Positions 22,914 to 35,279 of a stretch of DNA of 64,000 bases are shown here, in pieces. Positions within the stretch are counted from its first letter, which is position 1; every line of letters starts with the position of its first letter. A program made the translations under genes and the position numbers. The stretch covers positions 28,944,347 through 29,008,346 of the forward strand of contig OZ024798.1 of NCBI GenBank assembly GCA_964017045.1. The letters run 5' to 3'. Under the pieces are notes generated by a model that searched no databases, was not told the origin of the DNA, and saw nothing but the letters and a program-made list of their open reading frames with translations. The stretch comes from Omphiscola glabra. Lineage: Eukaryota; Mollusca; Gastropoda; Lymnaeidae.

Positions 22914-24002
22914 TACACGCGAGGCAAAGTGACTTATCTGGGATAGGGTGCCTGGCATAAGAGGCAGGTCGCTCTGTCCCAATATCTAATTGACATGTTG
23001 ACGGAATGAGAAAGAAAAAAACAACAACAAACATAAGCAATGCAATATCCGACTCCAATACTTCGATAAGACATGGCATCACAATCCTTTCAGAAGTGGG
23101 AGACATCTTTACAATCTTAAAACACCGACAAAATCATAAAACATGTCGACTTCTGTAGCCTGTGTTATAACATTGATATTTCAAAGTTATAGCGCAAAGC
23201 TGGACATCAAGATGATATCATAAAATAAAGAAAGAAATGTTTAACGAAAATATAATAGAATAAATAAACATGTTAAGTTTTATACATTTATTATTTAAAT
23301 TTAAATTAAAAAATGCCAAAATAGAAGTCTTGACCTGCTTACATGAGATCCACTATCGTCGACCCCAATTTTCATTTCATGGACCCCCATTTTCATTTCA
23401 TGGACCCCCAATTTTTTTTTCTGCTGCCATACACCCTTTGCAAGTTGTCGTAGACCACTGGGGGTCGATATAGACCACTTTGGGACTCACTGGTTTAGAC
23501 CGCTCGGCCACCCTGCACACATTCCCCTACAATTATATATATATATATACATTTTTGAGTTGTTGTTTTGTCTATATGTGACGTTGTTCTCAGAGGAATA
23601 GCAAGCCATAATTGAACAGTATTTCTTCATGTGTAAGAAACGCCACCATTACAGGCAGGGCTGAAAATGTTGCTAGATATCCATTTTGTGTTACGAGCCC
23701 ACAGAGGAACGAACGCACACAGAGGAACGAGCGCACACAGAGGAACGAGCGCACACAGAGGAACGAGCGCACAGAGGAGCGAGCTTTGCAACAAAGCAAA
23801 GGGTAGCAATGAAAGTATAATGATTCTGACAATACTTTTTATCTGGTGGTCCACTTCAGGAAAGGTGTCTAAATAACTCAATGGGATCCCGTCCGACCAC
23901 CCCACCCTTTTTTTTTTAACAAACAAACAAACAACAACATCAACACTCCCCTCCCCCCCCCCCACACACACACACAATGATAATTAAGTATAATGATGTA
24001 CG

Positions 24003-24276
24003 TTAACTAAATCTGTTCTGAAATAAGTAAAACAAAGTAAGGTTAAACCTGAAAAAGGAACGCCATTTAACAACGAACGTGTCTGCAGGAAGCCTTCGTC
24101 AGAATATAATTAAAATTAAAAAATAGCACTTAGCTTAGAATCCGATAATTTTATTCTGTTTTTTCCGTTGTTTGGTTCGCCGACGAAGGCTTCCTGCCGA
24201 CACGTTCGTTGTTTTGTTGCGTTCCTTTTTTAGGTGAAATCTTACTTTGTTTTACTCATTTCGTATTGTGCTAACT
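24003..24276. mobile_element. Foldback element, duplicated copy
   Basis: This is an identical counterpart of the foldback at 19,448-19,721, carried by the 4,555-bp duplication and not by transposition. Confidence 0.8.
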
Positions 24277-24557
24277 TGATTGCAGTCTCTTCCTTTATTA
24301 TCCAACTAAATCTGTTACCATTTTGAATAATTAGAACAAAAATATGTCAAGCTTTTGAAAATAACACACCAAATTGGACTCTTATATCTGTGTTAGTTTT
24401 GGGACCGCTGAAAATTCAAACATTCTGACCTTGGACAATGATGGTATTTCAGATATGTTAAGTCCAAGATTAGAATCATCAAGGCAAAATGCAAATAGAA
24501 ATGATGCGAAATTTTAATAGGTGAACTTGTGTTTTGTGACTGCTTGAGCTCAACATC

Positions 24558-25062
24558 CGCATTCTTTGTGTCAACATTCTTTATGTCAACATTCTTAATG
24601 TCCACATGCTTTATGACCACATTCTTATTGTACACATTCTTTATGTCAACATTCTTAATGTCCACATTCTTTATGTCCACATTCTTATTGTCCACATTCT
24701 TTATGTCCGCCTACTTCATGTCCACATTCTTTATGTTCACATTCTTTATGTCCACATTCTTTATGTCCACATTCTTTATGTCCACATACTATAGGTCCAC
24801 ATTCTTTATACACACATACATTAGGTCCACATTCTTATTGTCCACATACTATAGGTCTACATTCTTTATGTCCACATACTATAGGTCCATATTCTTTATG
24901 TCCACATACTATAGGTCGACATTCTTTATGTCCACATACTATAGGTCTACATTCTTTATGTCCACATACTATAGGTCCATATTCTTTATGTCCACATACT
25001 ATAGGTCGACATTCTTTATGTCCACATACTATAGGTCCACATTCTTAATGTCCACATTATAA
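24558..25062. repeat. 15-bp minisatellite, duplicated copy
   Basis: Same units, variants and length as 20,003-20,507. Confidence 0.96.
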
Positions 25063-25624
25063 ATTCAAAGCTCACCGCACGTGAAAGAAAAGAATAAGAC
25101 AAAAAATAAAGAAAAGAAATTCATTTACAAGAAAGATCTAGAGCACTGGTTCCCAAAACATGTGTCCCGACCCCAAACAGGTCTCTTTGCTTATATTAAT
25201 TTAGGTCGCGGACCCCTTCGTATCTATAAAATGGGTTCGTAACTAAAAAAATGTCTGGGGATCTGTTTTCTGGGGTCATTGTTATATATATATATATATA
25301 TTAAAATTGTTCACATCTCAATGATAAAATCAATAAATATACATGACGACTCTGAAATAGTTATGGCATGATCCCTAGACTTTTCCAAACAATCACCATG
25401 TGTACATTGCTCATTTAGACTATCAATATCTCAAAGAGTATCCCGGACAGAGAGCGTCTAGTTTATGAGAGCCATACAACGAACCGCTACCATTGACATA
25501 TTAGCAGCTACATTCAGGGTCGTGCAAAGGGATGGGGCGAAGGTGGTGGGCTGAAGCTCATTGACATCTAACAAACTCACCATTAGCTAAATATATTAAA
25601 AAAGAAGACCCACATCCCTAGCTA

Positions 25625-26049
25625 AATCTAACCAACCCATCGCCAGCTAAGTATAACCAACCCATGGCCAGCTAAGTATAACCAACCCATGGCCAGCTAA
25701 GTATAACCAACCCATGGCCAGCTAAGTATAACCAACCCATGGCCAGCTAAGTATAACCAACCCATGGCCAGCTAAGTATAACCAACCCATGGCCAGCTAA
25801 GTATAACCAACCCATGGCCAGCTAAGTATAACCAACCCATGGCCAGCTAAGTATAACCAACCCATGGCCAGCTAAGTATAACCAACCCATGGCCAGCTAA
25901 GTATAACCAACCCATGGCCAGCTAAGTATAACCAACCCATGGCCAGCTAAGTATAACCAACCCATGGCCTGCTAAGTATAACCAACCCATCGCCTGCTAA
26001 GTATAACCAACCCATGGCCTGCTAAGTATAACCAACCCATGGCCAGCTA
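25625..26049. repeat. 25-bp minisatellite, duplicated copy
   Basis: Same unit, copy number and variant order as 21,070-21,494. Confidence 0.98.
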
Positions 26050-27820
26050 AAGCTAAAAAAATCAAACACTAACTAAACCTAAAAAAAGAAAACATCGCTA
26101 ACTAAATCTAACAAACCCGTCGCTGGCTAAATCTAACAGGCCCCACCCCTTAATCCCATTCATGCACCCACTAAAACACAATAGAAAACTAAAGCACACA
26201 AAAATGACTAGCTTAATGTGTTATACAAACTTCCTTAGTTAATAATATGTCATCACAAAATACATCAGGTAACGGCCGGTGGATAAAACGCTTCTGTAAA
26301 TTGTTGAAAAATATATTTGTTTTTTGAAAACCGTACGGGAAATAAATGGTGTAAAAGTGCGTGTTTTGCGAGTGTTGAAAACTTATTGATGTCTCAGGTG
26401 TGCATATACGATAGATTTCGTTCAACACAATGTGTACACGATGAAAATTGATAACGCATATACCACATTTAAAAGTTTAAAAAAAAATATTTTTTTTTTA
26501 AAATGATGTTTCTATTTCATCTCAACGTTACTCGTGTTAATTCAAATTTAAAACAGGCGATAAAGTAATCTCAATAAATCGTCGAAAATTTAAATATAGA
26601 ATGCTTAAGCGTCTAGAAATGCTCTGAGGGCCGCCCAGAACCAGCTAATATCGAATTAACGTGGGCCCCAATAAAAAGGTTACAATATTTAATGTGTACG
26701 CCCATGACCAGGTCATATCGAATTGAATATATCCGCCTCTTAGACCACCAGCTGAAATGGACGAACAGCACGCCTGATGGCGTGACAATAACAGGACACC
26801 CTTCCCATTGAGACGCCCCCCGAGACGATAGCATCAGGTCATTTAGGACGATGCTATCTTCCCTGTCTTCACCCTACATTAACGACGGATCTACGATACG
26901 ATAAGTCACAAAGGACACACGTTTTATATAACAAAAAAAAACTTGTTTGTGGAACTGCCTTGGACGGTTATGTCCTCACATAACACACAGTTGACGAAAG
27001 GCCTGGGCGAGTTAACGTTGTCTCAAAAAAAGACTTTTAAAATCCCAATACACGACTGCAACCCTTCTCCCAAAATGTTCATTTTATTGGTTAATTAACT
27101 CCTTGACTCCACGAATCAGATGAATTGCATGCGTCAGATGAAGTACATGAATCAGATGATGTACATTGATCAGATGAAGCACACGAATCAGATGAAGAGC
27201 ATGAATCCGACGAAGTAGTCCTGTTTTTCCTAGTGCATAGGACAGTGGTGTGTCAAGATAGGTCAGTGTGAATTCTGACTGACAGTAATTCATATGTCAG
27301 ACTCTAAATGTGTATGATATGAGAGCCAGCTGCCCCATATAAGATCTTGGGTGCATAATATATGAGCCAGAGATCTTTATATTAGAAACAGGACCGCTGG
27401 TATACGAGGCACGATGCCTAACAATCGATGCCTAACATTCGATGCCTAACATTCGAGGCAGAGTACCTTACACGCGAGGCAAAGTGACTTATCTGGGATA
27501 GGGTGCCTGGCATAAGAGGCAGGTCGCTCTGTCCCAATATCTAATTGACATGTTGACGGAATGAGAAAGAAAAAAACAACAACAAACATAAGCAATGCAA
27601 TATCCGACTCCAATACTTCGATAAGACATGGCATCACAATCCTTTCAGAAGTGGGAGACATCTTTACAATCTTAAAACACCGACAAAATCATAAAACATG
27701 TCGACTTCTGTAGCCTGTGTTATAACATTGATATTTCAAAGTTATAGCGCAAAGCTGGACATCAAGATGATATCATAAAATAAAGAAAGAAATGTTTAAC
27801 GAAAATATAATAGAATAAAT

Positions 27821-28387
27821 AAACGAACAACCCTGGCGCCAGGACACCTGCACATGTGGGGACAAAATCCTCCCATTCAGCGCGACTCAGATGTTAATGC
27901 AATATTCTGATGTTATTAGACGTGTTTCAAATCGCGTCGTTAGATGGCTACGGGATTTCCCCCCGAGATGAGAGATAGTCTTCATTGGCGCGGTCACAGG
28001 TTGAAAAGACGTGGTTACTAAGGAGAACAATAAAAAGAAAAAAAAACGTTCTTCCCAGGGCCTTTGTGATGGGGTGGGGGGGGGGGGCGAACTTTAAAGA
28101 ACTTAAATGATAACAAGATACATAGAAATTATTATTTTTTTTTTAAAGAACACATCTGCAGAATGGTAGGCGTTTTTTGGTTTCTATTTTGCATTTCCAA
28201 ATAATGCGTCCGTGTTAAGGATAATTAAAAAAAAAATATATATATATATAAAGATAAAAAAAATAATAAAATGTTTCAGACCTACCACAAATATAACAAC
28301 AACAACAAAGAAAAAACAACAAAAAATAAATCCAACAACAAAAAAAAAAAACAACTACAGAAAGCTTTAAAAAAGATTTTCTGTGAA
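27821..28387. other. Unassigned sequence with G run and A-rich tract
   Basis: No gene was recognised. A G run lies at about 28,074-28,087 and a CAA/A-rich tract at 28,230-28,370, whose minus strand gives a low-complexity F/C/Y-rich ORF. Confidence 0.5.
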
Positions 28388-28812
28388 CTAACATTTCACA
28401 TATCATGCTAACATTTCACATATCATGCTAACATTTCACATATCATGCTAACATTTCACATATCATGCTAACATTTCACATATCATGCTAACATTTCACA
28501 TATCATGCTAACATTTCACATATCATGCTAACATTTCACATATCATGCTAACATTTCACATATCATGCTAACATTTTACATATCATGCTAACATTTCACA
28601 TATCATGCTAACATTTCACATATCATGCTAACATTTCACATATCATGCTAACATTTCACATATCATGCTAACATTTCACATATCATGCTAAAATTTCACA
28701 TATCATGCTAACATTTCACATATCATGCTAACATTTCACATATCATGCCAACATTTCACATATCATGCCAACATTTCACATATCATGCCAACATTTCACA
28801 TATCATGCCAAT
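28388..28812. repeat. 20-bp minisatellite, about 21 copies
   Basis: The unit catatcatgctaacatttca is nearly invariant. The last four units carry gccaac instead of gctaac. Confidence 0.98.
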
Positions 28813-29182
28813 GCCATTTTTTGGGATACTAGTTTTAGAAAAATTATTTAGCCTATATCTTCAATTTAAAAATAAATTCTGTTGATTTGGTAAAAAAAAT
28901 ATTTTTGTAAAGTAGATCGAAAAGGTTATTTGTAATTTATCTGAAGAAACTTATAATAGTTTGAAATTCCAAATAAAAATTTCAATCACCTGACTATTTG
29001 GAAATATATACTTTATTTTCATACGATTTTCCTGAGATAAAAATCTCACATTATTAAATAAATAATATCTTTTAAAACAACTAATGTCTTCTTAAGAAAA
29101 TTGGGCAATTCATATGACAGTTTGTCCGTCGACAGTCGACCATGGCCATTCTACACTCCGGCTTGTTCATATACGATTTATG
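28813..29182. other. Unassigned A/T-rich sequence
   Basis: No array, ORF or element end was seen. Confidence 0.5.
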
Positions 29183-29428
29183 AAAATTATCAGTTTTGAA
29201 AATCCATAAAAATTACCAGTTTTGAAAACCCATAAAAATGACCAGTTTTGAAAACCCATAAAAATGACAAGTTTTGAAAACTCATAAAAATGACCAGTTT
29301 TGAAAACACATAAAAAGGACCAGTTTTGAAAACCCATAAAAATGACCAGTTTTGAAAACACATAAATTGACCAGTTTTGAAAACCCATAAAAATGACCAG
29401 TTTTGAAAACCCATAAAAATATACCTTT
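29183..29428. repeat. 26-bp minisatellite, about 9 copies
   Basis: The unit is gttttgaaaacccataaaaa plus tgacca. As 26 is not a multiple of three, the minus-strand frames cycle through GFQNWSFLWVFKT-type peptides. These are array translations. Confidence 0.95.
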
Positions 29429-29834
29429 CTACGTAACAGTTTTTTTTTTCTTTTTGAATCCGGTAAAACTCGGAAATATTTAGAAAATGTAATTGCAAGG
29501 GTTACTCGGCTCACACGCTGGTTCTAAGTTTAAGTGAAATCTAAATTTTTTTAAAAAATAAGCATCTCTTCCGTTGCTCTCCAGTTAAGTGAAGAATGTT
29601 GAAAAACTAAATTTATGTATATGCTAAATTTCATTCTTGTGTTTTGAATGTATCAATTTTTCTGGGGACTATAAAGATTTAAGAGGGGTGAATAATCTAG
29701 GGCACAATATACCATCAAGGGTGGCACATCTGCAATGAATTTAGTTCGTGTCCCGCTTGTGGTGAGTTAGTGATGTCATTGATAGTTATCATGGATAATT
29801 TTTGCGCTTCCAACCCGAACGTTTGTAATGCCAC

Positions 29835-30200
29835 ATTAAAATGGTCTAAAGAAACCCTGAATTGAAGTATCCGCTGAAATGCACTCCTGCATTTTGAATT
29901 AGCCCGACTGTCTTCAGCAACCTCAATTTCTGCACTCCCTTATTGTTAAAGTATGGGTTAAATATAAGATGTGCCAAATTATTACCCTGTGGCCCACCAC
30001 AACCGTAATTATTGGAGTTTATGTATGCACTGGGCGTCATAATGCCTCCCTCAGACCCTTAAAAATTTATTTTCCCTGATCAAAAAGTCTCATAGAAACA
30101 TTGAATTCAAGTATACTTCAAAAAGCACCTCTTGATTTTGAAAGAATCCACAATTTTCTCCGCTCCAGATTCGTCGGCGCCCTCGATTTCGTCTCTACTT
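29835..30200. repeat. Two diverged copies of a ~100-bp sequence
   Basis: The stretch 29,845-29,940 aligns with 30,085-30,200. Shared blocks are agaaac, tgaatt.aagtat, gcac.tc.tg, attttgaa and a later ctc.atttc. The family was not recognised. The second copy is followed by a 73-codon ORF on plus and 68 on minus, with no known motif. Confidence 0.45.
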
Positions 30201-30914
30201 CTCGGTGAAAATGAACGCCAATTTTGTGCCGATAGATACATCCCTAGTAGCGTAGCTCGTATGGGCGGCAAAATAGTTTTGTCGCTCTGCCTTTCACGGT
30301 GCAAACTGCGCAACCGTCCTAAAATGCCGCACCTCCATATAAATAAAAATTGACACCTGGGTTGACCTCGCCATCCACCCCCTTTCTATGCCACATGCAG
30401 GGGCGCAGCTTGAAGGTTTGGCGTCAGGGGACAATTTACATTTTTAACGCCCCCCCCCCCTTTTTCACTTTGAAACCTATTATTTTCAATAATTAAAGAC
30501 CATCAAAGCCTATTTTTGCGTCCCGCTAGTCTGGCAACTGGCACTGCACCCCCTCCCGATAAGTGGCAGTTAGTGTGTTGGCCATGATGGACATAAGTCA
30601 GGTTAATATATTCAGCTTATGAGGCTGGAGCGCATTTCAAATGAGGGTTAAAAAGAAAATGAGTTATATGTAAACATTGGTTATTTGTCAGAAAACCATA
30701 AGAGAGCTTTGCGGAAGAAAGAAAAAAATAGATTATAGTGGAAATGCTGAAAGGAAGGAATTGTGGACAAACAAAGAAATCTTTATCTTATCAATTGTGG
30801 CCATTTATGTTCAAAGTGACGTAGTCTTGTGAAGTAGAAACACTTGACTTAACACAAATAAATTTAAGGGCACATTTAAATATGATTTAGGTAAAGCAGC
30901 GGGGTGCTAATAAT
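30201..30914. other. Unassigned sequence with a possible MITE trace
   Basis: At about 30,400 the sequence caggggcgcagc, followed by a C run (about 30,452-30,462), resembles the start of cagtggcg/caggggcg-type non-autonomous elements. No right end was delimited and no gene was seen. Confidence 0.35.
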
Positions 30915-31290
30915 TAGGGGCACGGGTACTTTAATTGGGGGCACGGGTACTTTGATTGGGGGCACGGATACTTTGATTGGGGGCACGGGCACTTTGATTG
31001 GGGGCGCTGGTACTTTGATTGGGGGCGCGGGTAATTTTATTGAGGGCGCGGGTACTTTGATTGGGGGCACGGGTACTTTGATTGGGGGCACGGATACTTT
31101 GATTGGGGGCACGGGCACTTTGATTGGGGGCGCCGGTACTTTGATTGGGGCGCCGGTATTTTGATTGGGGCGCCGGTACTTTGATTGGGGGCACGGGCAC
31201 TTTGATTGGGGCGCCGGTACTTTGATTGGGGGCACGGGTACTTTGATTGGGGGCGCCGGTACTTTGATTGGGGGCGCCGGTACTTTGATG
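30915..31290. repeat. 21-bp GC-rich minisatellite, about 18 copies
   Basis: The unit is ggcacgggtactttgattgg plus g, with later units ggcgccggtac. A few units are one base short. Open frames read GTGTLIG on plus and KVPAPPI on minus. This is repeat translation only. Confidence 0.97.
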
Positions 31291-33518
31291 ACCATTTTAG
31301 GTTTCCTTCTTCATGTGCTGATCTACAGGATCCGGAATGATATCGGGTGTCACGGGGGCCAGCACACCTGCACTGTCCATCTTAGGAACAGTTGGTGCCA
31401 ATACCGAGCTGGATAAACTCTTTGGTTGTGTACACCTTGCCCTCAGCCAGCGCGCTGGTCCGGTAAGGGTATCATGTTTAGAAACCTTAAGTGTCCTCCC
31501 TGGTTCTATGGGGTGCTAATACCCCCTCCCCGCCCTTGACCCGGCGCTATAATACAGAAAGATTGTAAACAGGTCGACCCGTTTGAGCCAAGAGATGGAG
31601 AGATTAAAGGGGGCTCAACGGTTTTCTTTCTCGTCTGTCTTTTCCCACAACGGTCGGTTGGATAGACGCACGTATTTGCAGGGCAGCGGAGTCAGTGACA
31701 CCCTTTACGACTCCCGCTTCGAGTTTATGACTAATACCCTGTGGAAATAAATTATTACACTTACTCCAGTGAAACAAACTCCAAAGCATAGACTTACAAA
31801 CTATGATAGTTATGAAACTATCATATGTACGCATTTACAATAGACACACAAAGCTTAAATAGCATTTTGATAATCATCTTTAATTTAACATTCAAAAATG
31901 TATTACAGACATCGGCCGTGTGGTCGACAGTACAACTAAGCAAGCATAGGTTCAACTGTCAAGGGTTCAATGCTAGATTTATAGGCACAACTTTCAAGGT
32001 TAAATGTTAGATTTATAGGTTCAACTTTCAAGCTAGCTTTTGAATGAATGGAAGAGAAATGTGTTTGAATTTGATGTTACTTTTCGAAAAAATCTTCTTT
32101 TTTAAAGGGGGGTAAAGTGAGTGTGGGGGGGGGGGGGGGTTTGCAGGTGGAGATTGCACAGAAAGGTTACCTGCATGAAGATAAAATTGTTGTTCCCTGA
32201 GAAAAAACTGACCAGCAATTATAATACGTGGACGGTTTTGTAAAGCATTTGTACAATGCTCACGAGTAGTACAGCGATTTTCTGGGTTTAGTCTTTGGGT
32301 GACCGCATCAAAACATAACTGCTTTGTGGAGGCGGGGGAGAACTTCACGAGACTCATTGATTGTGGGTGGGGGGGTGAGGGGGTGGGGTTGGAGTGGGGG
32401 AGCTTCATGAGACTCATGGATTGTGGGGTGGGGGATGGGGTGGAGGAGCTTCACGAGACTCAATGATTGTGCTAGGATCGTTTGTGTGAGCGAAGATTTT
32501 TACGGTTACCGCCTTGTTCCATTCTTTCCTCGCGTCATCTTCATATTCCAAGATTGAACAGAACCTTTGACAACTGATCTCACGGATTCAGCCTTCACAA
32601 ACGCAATTTACAAGTAATTTTATCATTTACTATTGATGTAAACGAAATAATAATTTATATCAATAAAAATCATGGATTTGAATCCCAATACACACAGCAC
32701 AAGTTAGCACAGGAGGAGTGAAAAAAAAAAAGGGGGGGGGGGCAAAGAAGAAGAAAAGCCTAAGAATGAATAGATAAATTTACCCAAGACTAGATTAATG
32801 ATTGATCAGAGATATTACAAAAGTGATGATGCCAAATTCCAACGCTACCATATTTTTAAAAACATTACTTTTAAAAGCAAATATATTTTTTTCTTCTTAA
32901 CTTTAACGAGCGCTAATAATCAATAACACCACAAGAAAGGAAGGCATCGTGTATCAAAGGGCAGGAATCAACTTTGATCTGCATGGGTGGTCCCCCTTGC
33001 TCCATCCCTCCTTCCCGCCCTTCCCCCCCCCCCCCCCCCCCCTTAAGCGGGCCAGATCCAATGAAACCTTGTTATGTTTACGTGTAGGCCCTGAAAGTGC
33101 TGGAACTTTCATAAAGGTTCTCAAGTGTGAAATGTAAAGGAGTTCATTGATGTACGGCTCTCTTGATAAGAATTTTCAAACCGCAAGGCACGCTCGATTT
33201 TTTTTTTCTGATGCGTGGGCCAAGCGGCGCCCAAAAATTTATATAAACACCGGGGATGCACTGCGTCTGCTCAATCACATAACATTATGTGCATTCAGCG
33301 AGTTGTTCCTCAGATGTCTTTAGTTTGTAATAATCAAAGGCGGACCAGGTTTTTTTTTTGGAACTTTGTTTAAAAAATATGCTTTCAACATGTTTTTTTT
33401 TAAACGTTAAAACAAAGACATAAACAAGGGGATTGGATGCGATTTGAAATGAACGATTTTAAAGATTTTAAGAAATGATAAATACAAATTAAAATAAAAT
33501 GAAGATAAACACGCTGAG
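31291..33518. other. Long unassigned stretch
   Basis: No gene was recognised. Contents include a duplicated segment aggttcaact/gttagatttatagg (31,950-32,035), a G run at about 32,127-32,140, a loose repeat at 32,325-32,470, and poly-C at about 33,025-33,044. A TATA-like word at 33,240 (ttatataaac) is not linked to any ORF. Confidence 0.4.
32325..32470. repeat. Imperfect ~60-bp G-rich repeat, 3 copies
   Basis: Three units share cttca.gagactca.tgattgtg followed by a ggggtgggg stretch of variable length. Confidence 0.75.
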
Positions 33519-33754
33519 CAGTGGTTCTCAACCTTCCTAATGCCGCGACCCTTTACTACAGTTCCTCATGTTGTGGCGACCCCGACCCCCCCCCCACCCC
33601 CCCCCCCCCCCCCCCCGGACCACAAAATTATTTTCGTTGCTACTTCGTAAAGGTAGAGTAAATATTTTTTCCGATGGTCTTTGTCTTAGGCGACCCCTGG
33701 GAAAAGGGTGTTCGACCCCCAAAGGGGTCGCGACACACAGGTTAAGAACCACTA
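33519..33754. mobile_element. SPIN-like non-autonomous hAT element
   Basis: The left end is cagtggttctcaacct. The right end, read as complement, is tagtggttcttaacct. The body contains the blocks I associate with SPIN-type elements: atgccgcgaccc, gttcctcatgttgtgg, attattttcgttgctac, gatggtctt.gtcttaggcg and ccaaaggggtcgcgac. A poly-C expansion interrupts it at about 33,583-33,617. The flanking 8 bp are acgctgag and atgaagag (5 of 8 match), so the insertion is not very young. The ORFs on both strands over this interval are translations of the element and not genes. Confidence 0.82.
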
Positions 33755-35042
33755 ATGAAGAGGCTCTAAAGATAACATCATTGCTGATGAAATGAAAGTA
33801 ATAAAGGCACATATTTTTCTAGATACATCAGAAGAAATGTCTTAAAAACTACAGTATAAGAGACTACATTAAGAAACAAAGTAGCTAGAGAATAGGAAGA
33901 TTATGCAATAAGGAAGAGACTACATTAAGAAATAAAGGAGTTAGAAAATAGGAAGACCATGCAATAAGGAGATCACAGCTGTTAAACTTGTCTGTTTATA
34001 AACTTCTTTAACAAAGAAATAAATGATGCCATACAAACGAAACGACACACATTGTGTATTCTCATCGTGCAATGCCAACATCAGCAGGATACAACAGCTT
34101 GGCGTGTCTAATACAGGTTTTCATTATCATGAATTTTTGTTGCACAGGATTATGCGAATCTAATTTCGTGATATCCTTGAAACCGAAACCCTAAAAAAAA
34201 CCCCAAAAAACTCCAAAACACGCCGGACGTAACTATGGGCAGAGCACTGTCTTTATTTCCTAACTGTATAATGTCGGTATTTTGATACCAACTGTCTCTA
34301 ACATAGTTGTGGAATTTATCACGATGAGACGTTAGAAAAAAAACATATATATATATAAATCTATATATCTCGTCCATTTAGCAGTTGGTGAGGGTGGTGG
34401 TGGTGGTGGTGGTGGTGGGGAGTAACATTATACAATCAGACTTGCCGCAAGGAGGGGGTTGTACGTTAAGCATCGGCTGGCTAAATATTTAAAAAATACT
34501 TTTTAAAAACACGCTTTTCCAAAAATAAAAAAAATGCACTAAAAAAACTATAAAATAATTGTCCCCGTAAACTTCAGAGTTGTTACAGTAACATGACTTG
34601 AAGAGAGTGAGGGCGCCCATGAAATACAGTAATGTCCTATGAATTGACACATACAATATTGGACAAATGTGTACGTCTGCATTGCGGCAAGAAAGTTTTA
34701 AGTGAAACAACTTTTATGGTACGGATTATTTGTCCATGGAAATATGAGCTCTAACGGCTGCCTTGCATTCATGTTTGTATCTTGACTAACGGAATATTTG
34801 AGATACCGCTGCGATACAGCTGCGTGCATGTCTTTGCGATTTGCAAATAATCTCTTTTTAGTCACATGACTGTTAAAACTTTGAAATTTTGTGGGGGACG
34901 TACATTTAAAAAAAAAAAACAACAACATTTTTATATTGTTCCCCACCCCCCATTTTTTAAAGTCTTGCAAGGTGTAATGGGACATCGAGAAGCGGGTTGA
35001 ATCTAGTGACTAAAAAAAAGGTGGGGCGCCCATGAAATACAA
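33755..35042. other. Unassigned sequence with small repeats
   Basis: A 57-bp direct duplication lies at 33,861-33,972 (gactacattaagaaa through caataagga) and a GGT microsatellite at 34,388-34,418. Minus-strand ORFs at 34,150-34,985 show no known motif. Confidence 0.45.
33861..33972. repeat. 57-bp direct duplication
   Basis: Two copies of about 57 bp start gagactacattaagaaa and differ by a few substitutions (acaaagtagctag versus ataaaggagttag). Confidence 0.85.
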
Positions 35043-35175
35043 ACGTGAAAGGTCAGTGGTGACCTTGTGAAAGGTCAGTGGTGACCTTGTGGAAGGTCAG
35101 ACCTTGTGAAGGGTCAGTGGTGAGCTTGTGAAAGTTTCGTGGTGACCTTGTGAAAGGTCAGTGGTGACCTTTCTG
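35043..35175. repeat. 22-bp repeat carrying AGGTCA palindromes
   Basis: About six units of gaaaggtcagtggtgacctt plus gt, two of them disrupted. Intact units hold AGGTCA, four bases, then TGACCT (35,050-35,065, 35,072-35,087 and 35,155-35,170). Confidence 0.9.
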
Positions 35176-35279
35176 TGGTAAATTTTTTGTTGCTATCGTT
35201 GATTGTTATAGGGAACGGGTAGCTATGTATAAGAAAACGATGTGGTGAAAACACGCATGTCCCTGTCAAGGTCCGTTCC

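Larger units (their letters stand above)
18711..23265 (+). repeat. Tandem duplication of 4,555 bp, copy 1
   Basis: Every landmark in this block recurs exactly 4,555 bp downstream, including arrays, homopolymers and TA repeats, with no net indel. The sequence AAAC is at 18,711-18,714, 23,266-23,269 and 27,821-27,824, giving 4-bp microhomology. The base just left differs (A at 18,710, T at 23,265). The block carries part of a MITE, an 18-bp array, a foldback element, a 15-bp array, a hAT-like end, a 25-bp array and an 18-bp array. No gene was recognised in it. Confidence 0.97.
23266..27820 (+). repeat. Tandem duplication of 4,555 bp, copy 2
   Basis: This is the direct repeat of 18,711-23,265 with the same internal arrays, foldback element and hAT-like end. 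At its left edge it starts in mid-MITE, so it carries only the right half of that element (to 23,492) and the second gtttagac. The apparent absence of differences, even in poly-C and TA runs, means either a very recent event or an assembly duplication. Confidence 0.97.

Noticed and set aside
33236..33290. TATA-like word ttatataaac with downstream sequence, possible promoter
   Set aside because: No ORF or initiator with support follows. The word is frequent in A/T-rich DNA.
33537..33812. ORFs on both strands at 33.5-33.8 kb
   Set aside because: They translate the SPIN-like non-autonomous element and its poly-C/poly-G run (runs of proline or glycine).
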